Assembly (NCBI GenBank): GCA_001772985.1
Contig: MEVN01000039.1
Span: 16,118 to 30,850, forward strand
Source: a candidate division WWE3 bacterium RIFCSPLOWO2_12_FULL_36_10
GTDB lineage: Bacteria > Patescibacteriota > WWE3 > UBA101185 > UBA10185
DNA length: 14,733 nucleotides
Direction: 5' to 3'
Shown here: piece by piece, positions 5,165 to 12,109 of the stretch
How the letters are laid out: every line of letters starts with the position of its first letter
How positions within the stretch are numbered: position 1 is the first letter of the stretch
Translations under genes and position numbers: made by a program
Notes under the pieces: model-generated
The model's input: the letters and a program-made list of their open reading frames with translations, nothing else
Told to the model about the DNA's origin: nothing
The model's database searches: none

Positions 5165-5586
5165 GGTGCTTTTCTAGCTTTTTTAAGGAAGTACTTTTTT
5201 CTCTCAACCATTCTGGAATCTCTAGTTAAAAGTCCTTGTTTTCTTAAGATTTTTGAAAAATCCTCACTAATAGCAGATAAGGCTCTTGAAATACCGTGTG
5301 CTACAGCATCAAGCTGGCCGGTTTTACCCGAACCTGAAACCTTAATGCTTGCACTAAATTTAGAACCTGGATGAGAAACTCCCACTAAATGAAAGGGACG
5401 CATCCACTTTATTTTCTCCTTCTCAGTTGAGAAGTAGCTATCTATCGGAATACCGTTCACTACAAAATCTCCCTTGTCTTGATACAAAAAGACACTTGCA
5501 ACAGCGGTTTTTCTTCTCCCGGTGCCCGAAATAAATCCCTTGATTACTGTTTTTTCTATTGGTGTATCGCTTTTTATCTTAACCAT
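5146..5586 (-). CDS. rpsI: Small subunit ribosomal protein uS9
   Basis: uS9 sits in the head of the 30S subunit, and its C-terminal tail contacts the peptidyl-tRNA anticodon stem in the P site. The 146-residue protein has the family marks GTGRRKTAVASV (22-33), GKTGQLDAVAHGISRAL and the tail ending RKAPQYSKR, with the invariant final SKR. It has an N-terminal extension of about 15 residues relative to the shortest homologues. It follows rplM after a 3-base gap, the usual L13-S9 pair, and is the last gene of the ribosomal run. The ribosome binding site is weak (AGGT about 10 bases before the ATG). Its last 19 bp are shared, antisense, with the end of the XRE regulator gene, and no terminator hairpin with a U-run is visible past its stop. 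Confidence 0.97.
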   Translation of the reverse strand: MVKIKSDTPIEKTVIKGFISGTGRRKTAVASVFLYQDKGDFVVNGIPIDSYFSTEKEKIKWMRPFHLVGVSHPGSKFSASIKVSGSGKTGQLDAVAHGISRALSAISEDFSKILRKQGLLTRDSRMVERKKYFLKKARKAPQYSKR

Positions 5587-5589
5587 ATC

Positions 5590-6009
5590 TTATTTAACCT
5601 GCCCCATGTGAGGATGCTCTATACCTTTATAAATATACAAATTAGCCAATCTGACTTTTTGAAGTTTATTTTTTGGCAACATACCTTTTACTGCTTGCCT
5701 AATCGCCCTGTCCGGATATTTTGCCATTACCTCGCCTAAAGTAGCGCTTCTCAAACCTCCGGGATAACCGGTATGCCTATAATATATTTTATCCTCTAAC
5801 TTTTTTCCTGTAACAGCAACTTTTTCCGCATTTACAACAACAACACAATCGCCTACATTCATATTTCTAGTGTAAGTGCTTTTGTCTTTTCCCATTAACT
5901 TTTTAGCAACATCAACAGCAACTTTTCCAAGTATCTTGTTTTTAGCATCAATAAGGTACCAATCTTTATTTATATTTTCTGATTTTTTTGGAGCAAATGT
6001 TTTATTCAT
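5590..6009 (-). CDS. rplM: Large subunit ribosomal protein uL13
   Basis: uL13 is an early-assembly protein of the 50S subunit that binds 23S rRNA. The 139-residue product shows KDWYLIDAKNKILGKVAVDVAKKL (16-39), the YYRHTGYPGGLRS motif (76-88) and AIRQAVKGMLPKNKL, all standard for the family, and ends in IEHPHMGQVK. The start overlaps the end of rplQ by 8 bp; GGAG 7 bases upstream, inside rplQ, is a good ribosome binding site. In many bacteria rplM-rpsI forms a separate unit; here it is fused to the alpha operon through this overlap. In E. coli L13 regulates its own mRNA; no such site could be recognised here. Confidence 0.97.
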   Translation of the reverse strand: MNKTFAPKKSENINKDWYLIDAKNKILGKVAVDVAKKLMGKDKSTYTRNMNVGDCVVVVNAEKVAVTGKKLEDKIYYRHTGYPGGLRSATLGEVMAKYPDRAIRQAVKGMLPKNKLQKVRLANLYIYKGIEHPHMGQVK

Positions 6010-6394
6010 CTTTTTTCTCCGCTTTTTTCACAACCTCAATTTCTTTCGACCATTCTAATCTAGCCATAGGAGCGCTATCCCCAACCCTGCGTCCAAGTTT
6101 AACTATTCTTGTATATCCCCCCGGTGTTTCTAAAAACCTAGGAACCACTTCAGAAAACAATTTCTTTCCTTGTTCTGTTGTAGGCAAAACACCCTTAATG
6201 TACTTTACAGCATTAAAATCAGCTTTTTTGGCTCTGGTAACTAGCTTTTCAACAAAGGGTTTAACAAATTTAATTTTGGTTTCGGTAGACTCAATTTTCC
6301 CGTACTGTACCAAAGATCCGGCAAGATTACGCAAAAGCGCATCTCTGTGATCGCCATCCCTCTTTAGTCTTTGACCTAAAACTCGATGCATCAT
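6002..6394 (-). CDS. rplQ: Large subunit ribosomal protein bL17
   Basis: bL17 lies near the peptide exit tunnel of the 50S subunit. The 130-residue protein opens with MMHRVLGQRLKRDGDHRDALLRNLAGSLV, the usual M-x-H-R start, which supports the first of the two adjacent ATG codons (6394). AAAGGGG 8 bases upstream is a good ribosome binding site. The TPGGYTRIVKLGRRVGDSAPMARLEW stretch (about 91-116) is diagnostic. It follows rpoA after 15 bases and overlaps rplM by 8 bp, keeping the standard rpoA-rplQ order. Confidence 0.97.
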   Translation of the reverse strand: MMHRVLGQRLKRDGDHRDALLRNLAGSLVQYGKIESTETKIKFVKPFVEKLVTRAKKADFNAVKYIKGVLPTTEQGKKLFSEVVPRFLETPGGYTRIVKLGRRVGDSAPMARLEWSKEIEVVKKAEKKDE

Positions 6395-6409
6395 ATCTAG
6401 TACCCCTTT

Positions 6410-7330
6410 TTAGCTTTCCTTAGATAATAATTTATTAATTTCTTCAACAGATTTTTCGCCTAAGTTTTTAATGTCGGCTAATTCTTCCTGAGTCTTGTCC
6501 ATTAACTGACTTAAACTCTTGATACCATGTTTTCTTAAAGCATTAATTGTTCTTGTAGGCAATGGAAGATCGTCAACTGAAGCGTCTTCAACTGCTTTCT
6601 TTTTCACACTTGAAGCGACTACTTCGGTTGGGGTAGTAACAACTATTTCGTCTTCTCCCTGTGAAAATCTTGCAAAGAAGCTTCTTAAAATACCTGAGCT
6701 CATCTCAACAGCTTCAGAGGGTGTAATACTTCCATCTGTTTCTACTGTAAAAATAAGTTTATCCAACCCTATTACTCTACCCATTCTAGTTGGTTCAACT
6801 GAATAAGATGCAGAAACAACAGGAGAAAAAGTGGCATCCAAAAGTATAACTCCCAATTTTGATGTTTCTCTATCTTCAACAGGAGAGTATCCATAACCTG
6901 GTTCAACAACAAGTTCAGCTTCAAATTTTGCATTTTTGTCAGACAGTGTAGTGATAAGTAAGTCTTTGTTTAATATTTCAGCCTCTGAAGAAAGGTCAAT
7001 ATCTGAAGCAAATACTTCGCACGGACCTGTCATTTTTATTCTACCCACAACAGGATTGTCCCCATGAACTTTAATTCTTACTTTTTTAAAGTTAAGACCA
7101 ATCTCAATTACGTCTTCTTTCACTCCGGGAATTGTTGAAAATTGATGAGAAACTCCTTCTATCTTAATTTGAGTTATCGCACCGCCTCTTAATGATGTTA
7201 ATGCAACTCTTCTTAAGGTATTCCCTAAAGTATTACCAAATCCTGTAGGCAACGGATCAAATGAAAACACACCTACATTACCTTTTTCAGATACTTTTAA
7301 AATTTTTACTTCTGATGGATTCAACTGCAT
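6410..7330 (-). CDS. rpoA: DNA-directed RNA polymerase alpha subunit
   Basis: Alpha dimerises to start RNA polymerase assembly and contacts promoter DNA and regulators through its C-terminal domain. The 306-residue protein has LPTGFGNTLGNTLRRV (27-42) of the N-terminal dimerisation domain, the insert domain (about 50-170), a linker (about 228-254), and a C-terminal domain (255-306) with PTRTINALRKHGIKSL and LGEKSVEEINKLL. The Arg that contacts UP-element DNA (R265 in E. coli) is kept within PTRTIN. The protein ends soon after the last CTD helix and lacks the extra tail seen in E. coli, which is common. It is placed between rpsD and rplQ as in alpha operons, with a strong ribosome binding site. 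Confidence 0.98.
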   Translation of the reverse strand: MQLNPSEVKILKVSEKGNVGVFSFDPLPTGFGNTLGNTLRRVALTSLRGGAITQIKIEGVSHQFSTIPGVKEDVIEIGLNFKKVRIKVHGDNPVVGRIKMTGPCEVFASDIDLSSEAEILNKDLLITTLSDKNAKFEAELVVEPGYGYSPVEDRETSKLGVILLDATFSPVVSASYSVEPTRMGRVIGLDKLIFTVETDGSITPSEAVEMSSGILRSFFARFSQGEDEIVVTTPTEVVASSVKKKAVEDASVDDLPLPTRTINALRKHGIKSLSQLMDKTQEELADIKNLGEKSVEEINKLLSKES

Positions 7331-7333
7331 AAA

Positions 7334-7341
7334 CCTCCTTT
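7334..7341 (-). promoter_or_regulatory. Ribosome binding site of rpoA
   Basis: A full AAAGGAGG sits on the minus strand only 3 bases before the rpoA ATG at 7330. The spacing is shorter than the usual 5-9 bases. Together with the site before the tasA-like gene it is one of the two near-consensus Shine-Dalgarno sequences in the window. Confidence 0.7.
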
Positions 7342-7344
7342 AAA

Positions 7345-7953
7345 TTATCTTGTATAAAACTCCACAATTAACTGTAAATTAATATTCTCAGATAAGTCGT
7401 CGATCTTTGGTAATCTTTCAAATTTAACGAATTTGTCTTTAATATTAGCTGAAAGCCAGTCAGGTAATAAAAAGCCTTCTCTTAACTGAAGCTTGTCAAA
7501 CTCAACAGGTTTTATAATATCTCCAGCCCTTAACTCCATGGAGGGCGAATTATAAACCTTATTATTCACCATAAATCTACCAATACGAATTAACTGTCTC
7601 GCTTGGCCTCTTGATACTGCGAATCCGCTTCTATATACCATATTATCGAACCTAGTTTCAAGTTTCTGCATTAATTGCTGGCCTGTTACTCCTTTTGACT
7701 TCATAGCAACATTTACATAACTACCAAATTGTTTTTCCAATAACCCGTAAATTCTTTTGGCTTTTTGTTTTTCTCTAAATTGAAGCCCGTAAGGCGAAAT
7801 TCTGTTTCGCGATCTGGAATTTCCGTGCATCCCCGGTGATTGGCGTTTCTTCGTTACAGCACATTTCTCACTTTCACATCTTGCGCCTTTTAGATAAAGC
7901 TTTTCACCCTCTCTTCTACACAATCTGCATTTTGGTCCAATATATCTAGCCAT
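7345..7953 (-). CDS. rpsD: Small subunit ribosomal protein uS4 (zinc-binding form)
   Basis: uS4 is a primary 16S rRNA binder that nucleates 30S assembly. With the start chosen here the product is 202 residues and begins MARYIGPKCRLC, the usual S4 opening. An upstream in-frame ATG at 7986 would add 11 residues that are not seen in the family and would overlap rpsK by 31 bp; AAGGAG lies about 10-15 bases before 7953, so the shorter form is preferred. Cys9, Cys12, Cys26 and Cys31 make a zinc site. The S4 RNA-binding domain covers about 92-155 (TRFDNMVYRSGFAVSRGQARQLIRIGRFMVN). Its position between rpsK and rpoA matches alpha operons in which S4 acts as translational repressor; no pseudoknot target was recognised here. 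Confidence 0.96.
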   Translation of the reverse strand: MARYIGPKCRLCRREGEKLYLKGARCESEKCAVTKKRQSPGMHGNSRSRNRISPYGLQFREKQKAKRIYGLLEKQFGSYVNVAMKSKGVTGQQLMQKLETRFDNMVYRSGFAVSRGQARQLIRIGRFMVNNKVYNSPSMELRAGDIIKPVEFDKLQLREGFLLPDWLSANIKDKFVKFERLPKIDDLSENINLQLIVEFYTR

Positions 7954-7955
7954 TT

Positions 7956-8345
7956 TTAAACTCTTCTCCTTTTTCGCGGTCGACAACCGTTGTGCGGAAT
8001 CGGTGTAATGTCTGAGATTGCGGTTATTCTTAACCCTGCGTTTTTTAATGCCTTTATAGATGAGTTCCTGCCGGTTCCTGGACCTTTTACAAAAACCGAT
8101 ACTTCCTGCATTCCGGCAATGCTTGCTTTGTGTCCAACATCTTCAGCTGCTTTGGCCGCAGCGTACGGGGTTGACTTTCGGGATCCTTTAAAACCAGAGG
8201 CTCCAGAACTTCCTGAAAATAAAGTATTACCATCTAAATCTGTTATTGTAATGAGTGTATTATTAAATCCGGCTGATACAAAAGCCTTACCGGAAGTAGA
8301 TATAATTTTTGTTTTAACTTTTTTTGTACTTTTAATATCTGTCAT
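7956..8345 (-). CDS. rpsK: Small subunit ribosomal protein uS11
   Basis: uS11 forms part of the 30S platform and lines the mRNA path at the E site. The 129-residue protein has FNNTLITITDLDGNTLFSGSSG, the GFKGSRKSTPYAAAKAAED stretch, VKGPGTGRNSSIKAL and the C-terminal PIPHNGCRPRKRRRV, all diagnostic. The N-terminus is about 10 residues longer than minimal homologues and is lysine-rich. It sits 1 base after the rpsM stop and 2 bases before the preferred rpsD start. No clear Shine-Dalgarno is seen, so translation is probably coupled to rpsM. Confidence 0.97.
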   Translation of the reverse strand: MTDIKSTKKVKTKIISTSGKAFVSAGFNNTLITITDLDGNTLFSGSSGASGFKGSRKSTPYAAAKAAEDVGHKASIAGMQEVSVFVKGPGTGRNSSIKALKNAGLRITAISDITPIPHNGCRPRKRRRV

Positions 8346-8346
8346 T

Positions 8347-8733
8347 TTAAGTCTTTGTTAATTTAACCTTCAAACCTCCAACTGTCTTTCTTTTACCTTT
8401 TCTGGTTCTTGCATTACTTCTTGTTCTTTGTCCTCGTACCGGCAAACCTTTTTTATGTCTGATTCCCCTGTAAGATTGAATGTCTACAAGCCTTCTAACA
8501 TTCTGAGTCACAATTCTTCGTAATTCTCCTTCAACCGGAAACCTCATGTCATTTACGGCTTTTAAAATTTTCGAAAGATCTCCTTCAGTTAAGTCCTTTA
8601 CCCTAAGGTTAGCATCAACACCGCTTTCAATTATTATTCGTTTAGCAAGAGACGGCCCTATTCCGTATATGTAAACTAAAGATGCTTCTATTCTTTTTTC
8701 ATTCGGGATTTCAACTCCCAACAATCTTGCCAT
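8347..8733 (-). CDS. rpsM: Small subunit ribosomal protein uS13
   Basis: uS13 sits in the 30S head and forms intersubunit bridges with 23S rRNA and uL5. The 128-residue protein starts MARLLGVEIPNEKRIEASLVYIYGIGPSLAKRII, includes SYRGIRHKKGLPVRGQRTRSNARTRKG (about 88-114), and ends in a basic tail, LKVKLTKT, all typical. AAGG 8 bases before the ATG is a plausible ribosome binding site. It follows rpmJ by 3 bases in the standard infA-rpmJ-rpsM-rpsK order. Confidence 0.97.
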   Translation of the reverse strand: MARLLGVEIPNEKRIEASLVYIYGIGPSLAKRIIIESGVDANLRVKDLTEGDLSKILKAVNDMRFPVEGELRRIVTQNVRRLVDIQSYRGIRHKKGLPVRGQRTRSNARTRKGKRKTVGGLKVKLTKT

Positions 8734-8736
8734 AAT

Positions 8737-8853
8737 TTAACCTTGTCTTTGTTTGTGTTTAGGATTTCTGTTGCATATAACATACACAACGCCCCTTCTA
8801 CGTACAACTTTACATTCCTTACATATTGTTTTAACTGACGCTCTAACTTTCAT
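8737..8853 (-). CDS. rpmJ: Large subunit ribosomal protein bL36 (zinc-binding)
   Basis: A 38-codon gene encoding the smallest 50S protein. The product starts MKVRASVKTICKECK and ends NRNPKHKQRQG, an exact match in layout to bL36. Cys11, Cys14, Cys27 and His32 form the zinc ribbon, so this is the zinc-containing form. The start ATG lies 11 bp inside the end of infA, and GAGG about 12 bases upstream is a weak ribosome binding site. It is bounded by infA and rpsM, its usual neighbours, which makes the call firm despite the small size. Confidence 0.97.
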   Translation of the reverse strand: MKVRASVKTICKECKVVRRRGVVYVICNRNPKHKQRQG

Positions 8854-9091
8854 CTTGTGTGTTTTCCTCTTTCTCCGCATATCTATAAGAAATACGCCCT
8901 CTGGTTAAGTCGTGCGGAGAAAACTCAACCTTAACCCTATCGCCCGGTAATATTCTAATTCTAAACTTCCTTAACTTACCCGACAGTACTGCCATAACCA
9001 CTGACTCATCTTCGAGCACAATCGTAAACATACCGCCCATATGAGCTTCTAATACTTTTCCATTTTTAATTATTACCTGTTTATTACCCAT
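8843..9091 (-). CDS. infA: Translation initiation factor IF-1
   Basis: IF-1 binds the 30S A site during initiation. The single OB-fold protein contains LSGKLRKFRIRILPGDRVKVEFSPHDLTRGRISYRY, which matches the conserved HISGKMRKxxIRILPGDxVxVELSPYDLTxGRIxYR core. The ATG at 9091 gives 82 residues whose N-terminus (MGNKQVIIKNGKVLEA) lines up residue for residue with MAKED-type starts. A TTG at 9103 would add four residues and is closer to AGAGG, so it remains possible. The acidic tail EKEENTQDES is a modest extension. The gene is the first behind the internal promoter at 9170-9198 and overlaps rpmJ by 11 bp. Confidence 0.95.
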   Translation of the reverse strand: MGNKQVIIKNGKVLEAHMGGMFTIVLEDESVVMAVLSGKLRKFRIRILPGDRVKVEFSPHDLTRGRISYRYAEKEENTQDES

Positions 9092-9104
9092 CAAGAAATA
9101 CAAA

Positions 9105-9121
9105 CCGCCTCTTTCCGGCGG
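9105..9121 (-). other. Small GC hairpin in the infA 5' leader
   Basis: On the minus strand CCGCC (9121-9117) and GGCGG (9109-9105) pair around GGAAAGA. The AAAGAGG stretch, the only Shine-Dalgarno-like sequence upstream of infA, lies partly in the loop and partly in the stem. The ATG at 9091 is about 16 bases beyond AGAGG, too far for normal use; the hairpin might bring the site closer or mask it. The pairing is seen, the effect is inferred. Confidence 0.45.
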
Positions 9122-9169
9122 GACATGAAACTACTTTAGATTTTCACTTTTTCTCTATTCCCACATCGG

Positions 9170-9198
9170 ATTCTATCAAAATAAGTGACAGGAGTCAA
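9170..9198 (-). promoter_or_regulatory. Strong sigma-70-type promoter upstream of infA
   Basis: On the minus strand TTGACT (9198-9193) and TAGAAT (9175-9170) are separated by exactly 17 bases; each box matches 5 of 6 consensus bases. It lies in the 114-bp gap between map and infA (9104-9217 if the TTG start is used, 9092-9217 for ATG), by far the longest gap in the ribosomal run. Transcription would begin about 9163 and give a leader of about 70 bases. It would drive infA through rpsI separately from the upstream spc genes. Confidence 0.75.
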
Positions 9199-9217
9199 CA
9201 AAAACCCCTTTTAGTAA

Positions 9218-9955
9218 CTACCGAGTCAAAACCAGCGGTCGATCCACCGTAACCGCGACAGTATGCTCAAATAACGCCCCCAAGCTCCTGTCCAGCGTTT
9301 CGATTGTCCATCCATCGTTGGCTACTCTGAGTTTAGGCTTACCTTTTTGGTAAATAATCTCAATCGCAAACACCATACCAACCTTTAGTTCTGAGCCTGA
9401 GTTTTTGCCTCCATAACCTGGAACATACGGATCTTCATGTAAATCAACTCCAATCCCATGGCCAACTAAATCTCTGGAAACAGAATATCCCGCTCTTTCA
9501 ACTACCCTCTGCATGGAATTCGATATGTCGCCAACCTTGTTTCCTTTTACACAATTAAATATGCCCTGCTCTAAAGCCTGAATGCCTGTTTCCAAAAACG
9601 CTGTATGATTATTGGTTTCTACTTCAACCGAATAAGACAAATCTGTATGAAAACCCTTATACAGCACTCCTAAGTCAACACTTACAATGTCTCCCTTTTT
9701 TATTTTGTAAGTATTTGGAATTCCGTGAACTAATCCTTCATTTATGTTTATACAAGTTGTGTATTTATAATCTTCTACAGTCTTAAAAGACGGCAGGGCA
9801 TTTTGATTCTTAATTACATCCTCGGCTATTCTATCCAAGCTTAATGTTGTGGCACCAACCTTAATACTTTTTAAAACTTCAGATAATGCAAGGGCAGAAA
9901 TTTTTCCACCTTCGGCCATTAAATTAATTTCGTTTTGGGTTTTAAGTTTAATCAT
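9218..9955 (-). CDS. map: Methionine aminopeptidase, type I
   Basis: Removes the N-terminal methionine from new proteins. The 245-residue protein has the pita-bread fold residues in order: His77 (VHGIP), Asp94 (SVDLG), Asp105 (HTDLS), His166 (GHGIG), Glu199 (AIEII) and Glu230 (FEHTVAVT), giving all five metal ligands plus the catalytic His. There is no N-terminal zinc or SH3 extension, so it is the short type Ia form. The usual IEP after the fourth ligand is IEI here, a mild deviation. It overlaps adk by 8 bp, the usual secY-adk-map order, and is followed by the promoter gap before infA. Confidence 0.96.
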   Translation of the reverse strand: MIKLKTQNEINLMAEGGKISALALSEVLKSIKVGATTLSLDRIAEDVIKNQNALPSFKTVEDYKYTTCININEGLVHGIPNTYKIKKGDIVSVDLGVLYKGFHTDLSYSVEVETNNHTAFLETGIQALEQGIFNCVKGNKVGDISNSMQRVVERAGYSVSRDLVGHGIGVDLHEDPYVPGYGGKNSGSELKVGMVFAIEIIYQKGKPKLRVANDGWTIETLDRSLGALFEHTVAVTVDRPLVLTR

Positions 9956-10577
9956 TCCCTATCCCAAGAGCAGAAACTGTATCGGTAAAAACATCTTCAG
10001 GTGGCTTATCACCATTTACCTCTGTCAAAATGCCCATTTTCCTAAAAAGATCTAATGACGGAACTGTCTTCTCCTCATAGTTTTGTAGTCTTTTTGTAAC
10101 AATTTCCTCTCTATCATCATCTCTCTGAATTAGAGTTGCTCCACATAAATCACAAATTCCCGGCTTTTTCGGTGGATTTGAGTATATATTAAAAATAGAT
10201 CCATCCACCTTACACTCTCTTCTTCCTGCAATTCTTCTTATGGAGATTTCTGCTGAAATCTTAAGCAGTAATACCAAATCAAATCCCGGATTAAAAAAGT
10301 CAAGATCACTTAACTGGCGCGCCCAACCATCCAATATAAATCCTCTGATACAATCTTTTTCTTGAACACGTTTTTCCAATATTTTTCCTACAATATTATT
10401 CGGCGCTAAATCTCCACGATCCATAGACCCTTTAATACCCTCATAATAGGGGCTTCTGGGATCAATGCTTCTTAATAATTTGCCAACAGAAATAACCGGA
10501 ATTTTTAATCTTTCACTTAACAAACTCCCAATCGTTCCTTTTCCGGATGCGGGAGGTCCTATGAGTAAAATCTTCAT
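9948..10577 (-). CDS. adk: Adenylate kinase with mixed-ligand LID domain
   Basis: Catalyses ATP + AMP to 2 ADP in the cytoplasm. The 209-residue protein has P-loop GPPASGKGT (7-15), the AMP-binding region (about 30-60), DGWAR (83-87), and a long LID domain (about 118-155) with GRRECKVDG, NIYSNPPKKPG and CDLCG. The LID zinc positions are Cys122, Asp125, Cys142 and Cys145: three Cys and one Asp, with the Asp in the second place. Bacillus-type enzymes with three Cys usually have Asp in the fourth place. DGWAR replaces the near-universal DG(F/Y)PR. Both deviations are conservative enough for an active enzyme. It lies between the YbaB-like gene and map, overlapping map by 8 bp. Confidence 0.93.
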   Translation of the reverse strand: MKILLIGPPASGKGTIGSLLSERLKIPVISVGKLLRSIDPRSPYYEGIKGSMDRGDLAPNNIVGKILEKRVQEKDCIRGFILDGWARQLSDLDFFNPGFDLVLLLKISAEISIRRIAGRRECKVDGSIFNIYSNPPKKPGICDLCGATLIQRDDDREEIVTKRLQNYEEKTVPSLDLFRKMGILTEVNGDKPPEDVFTDTVSALGIGND

Positions 10578-10581
10578 AGCA

Positions 10582-10845
10582 TTATTTAAACATATCCATT
10601 AACTCTTCACTTCTTCCTCGTAACTGCTTTTCTATTTTCTTATCCAGAATTTTCATAGTGTCATTTATTAAATCTCGTAATCTCTTATTTTCAACTCCGT
10701 CAACAATTATACTTACTATTCTTTTATCTCCCCTTACTACTACCGACACGTTACCTTCTTCTTTTAGCGCGGTAATTTGCTCAACCTCTTTATTTAATTG
10801 AGACTGAGTCTTTTTGTATTTAAATATTTTTCTCAGATCTGGCAT
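10582..10845 (-). CDS. YbaB/EbfC-like nucleoid-associated protein (divergent)
   Basis: An 87-residue protein. It has a charged N-terminal helix (about 10-30, KKTQSQLNKEVEQITALKEE), a central beta region (32-50, VSVVVRGDKRIVSIIVDG), and a C-terminal helix with DLINDTMKILDKKIEKQL followed by a Met-rich end, ELMDMFK. This helix-beta-helix order and the V-x-I/V-x-G-x-x-x-x-x-I-x-I pattern resemble YbaB/EbfC, dimeric DNA-binding proteins usually found beside dnaX-recR. Here it lies in the secY-adk gap of the ribosomal cluster, 1 base after secY and 4 bases before adk, an unusual place for this family. Another small alpha/beta protein is possible; similarity is judged by eye. No clear ribosome binding site. 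Confidence 0.6.
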   Translation of the reverse strand: MPDLRKIFKYKKTQSQLNKEVEQITALKEEGNVSVVVRGDKRIVSIIVDGVENKRLRDLINDTMKILDKKIEKQLRGRSEELMDMFK

Positions 10846-10846
10846 T

Positions 10847-12109
10847 TTAATTTAGAAACCCTTCATAATTTTTTGTTACTACAAGAGATTCCATTTGCCT
10901 AATTGTTTCAAGAACTACAGAGACTACAATTAAAAGCCCGGTTCCTCCTATTGTTACGGTTGTAACACCAACTCCTGTTTGAACTAAAAACGGCAGTATT
11001 GCAACCAAACCCAAAAAGACCGCACCAACTAAGGTGATTCTGTTCATAACGGCTCTTAGATATTGTGTGGTAGACTTTCCCGGCCTTATTCCGGGTACAA
11101 AACCTCCGCGCTTTTTAATGTCTTCAGATATTTTTTCAGGCGGAAACTGAACCGATGTATAAAAATATGTAAACCCAACAACTAAGAGAAAATATAAAAC
11201 ATTATATGAAACTGTACTTGGCATAAAATTTGAAGAAATGAAAAATCCTATTTTTTGTAATATCGCAACGGAAGACGCCTGCAAGGGCCCTGCTGCTGAG
11301 GACGGAATTAATACAACCGCAATAGCAAAAATGATTGGAATAACTCCCGCTTGATTTATTTTTACAGGAAGATAACTTGACACCCTTTGAGGACCGGCGC
11401 TTCTCCTTCCATATTCGAGCGGAATATTACGCGTCCCCTCATTTACCAAAACAACCCCTGCAATTACAAGCAGAGAAATTCCGGCGAATAAAAGGATATT
11501 AAGAAAATTATCACTATTTACGGTTGAAACAAATTTAACAAAAGATGAAGGAAGACTTGAAATTATACCTACAAAAATTAATAGCGAAATGCCGTTTCCT
11601 ACACCATATTCTGTTACGAGCTCGCCTACCCACATTAAAAATAAAGTACCACAAGTTAACGTAAGTATTAAAATTATGAGTTTTAATGTTGGGAGAGACT
11701 GAAGTACGTTCTGTTTACTTAGAAAAAAATACACCCCATAAGACTGTAACAAAGCTAAAGGAAAAGTTATATATCTTGTATATGTATTTATCTGCTCTCT
11801 CCCTGTTTCACCTTCTTTTGACAATTCCTCAAGCTTTGGAATCATTATGGTTAATAACTGCATTATAATCGAGGCGTTAATATACGGACCAACGCCCAAA
11901 GTTACAATTGAAAAATTTTGCAATCCGCCTCCGCTGAATAAATCAAAAAAACCAAAAAGAACGCTGCTTTTTAGGAATTCCCTAACCGCTGTAACATCTA
12001 CTCCGGGAACAGGTATGTGTGCCAATAGACGGAATATAAAAATAACAAGTAATGTGAATAAAATCTTTTTTCTTAAAGTCGCTGTTTTAAAAATTTCTAA
12101 TATATTCAT
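10847..12109 (-). CDS. secY: Preprotein translocase subunit SecY
   Basis: The channel subunit of the Sec translocon in the cytoplasmic membrane, through which the TasA-like protein and other exported proteins would pass. The 420-residue protein has about ten membrane helices. Motifs include RLLAHIPVPGVD (27-38) after helix 1, the plug region with LFSGGGLQNFSIVTLGVGPYINASIIMQLL, the QRVSSYLPVKINQAGVIPIIFA stretch (about 243-264) and the cytoplasmic loop IRPGKSTTQYL used by SecA and ribosomes. It starts within the end of rplO (ATGA overlap) and ends 1 base before the YbaB-like gene. Confidence 0.97.
   Translation of the reverse strand: MNILEIFKTATLRKKILFTLLVIFIFRLLAHIPVPGVDVTAVREFLKSSVLFGFFDLFSGGGLQNFSIVTLGVGPYINASIIMQLLTIMIPKLEELSKEGETGREQINTYTRYITFPLALLQSYGVYFFLSKQNVLQSLPTLKLIILILTLTCGTLFLMWVGELVTEYGVGNGISLLIFVGIISSLPSSFVKFVSTVNSDNFLNILLFAGISLLVIAGVVLVNEGTRNIPLEYGRRSAGPQRVSSYLPVKINQAGVIPIIFAIAVVLIPSSAAGPLQASSVAILQKIGFFISSNFMPSTVSYNVLYFLLVVGFTYFYTSVQFPPEKISEDIKKRGGFVPGIRPGKSTTQYLRAVMNRITLVGAVFLGLVAILPFLVQTGVGVTTVTIGGTGLLIVVSVVLETIRQMESLVVTKNYEGFLN

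Noticed and set aside
5165..5215. Plus-strand terminator after the XRE gene
   Set aside because: T-runs are present but no stable stem precedes them, and the stretch is rpsI coding sequence.
7345..7986. Longer rpsD start at 7986
   Set aside because: Adds 11 residues absent from uS4 and overlaps rpsK by 31 bp, whereas ATG 7953 matches the family start and has a ribosome binding site.
9193..9230. Direct repeat of TTGACTC near the map end and the infA promoter
   Set aside because: One copy is coding sequence of map; seven matching bases in AT-rich DNA are likely chance.
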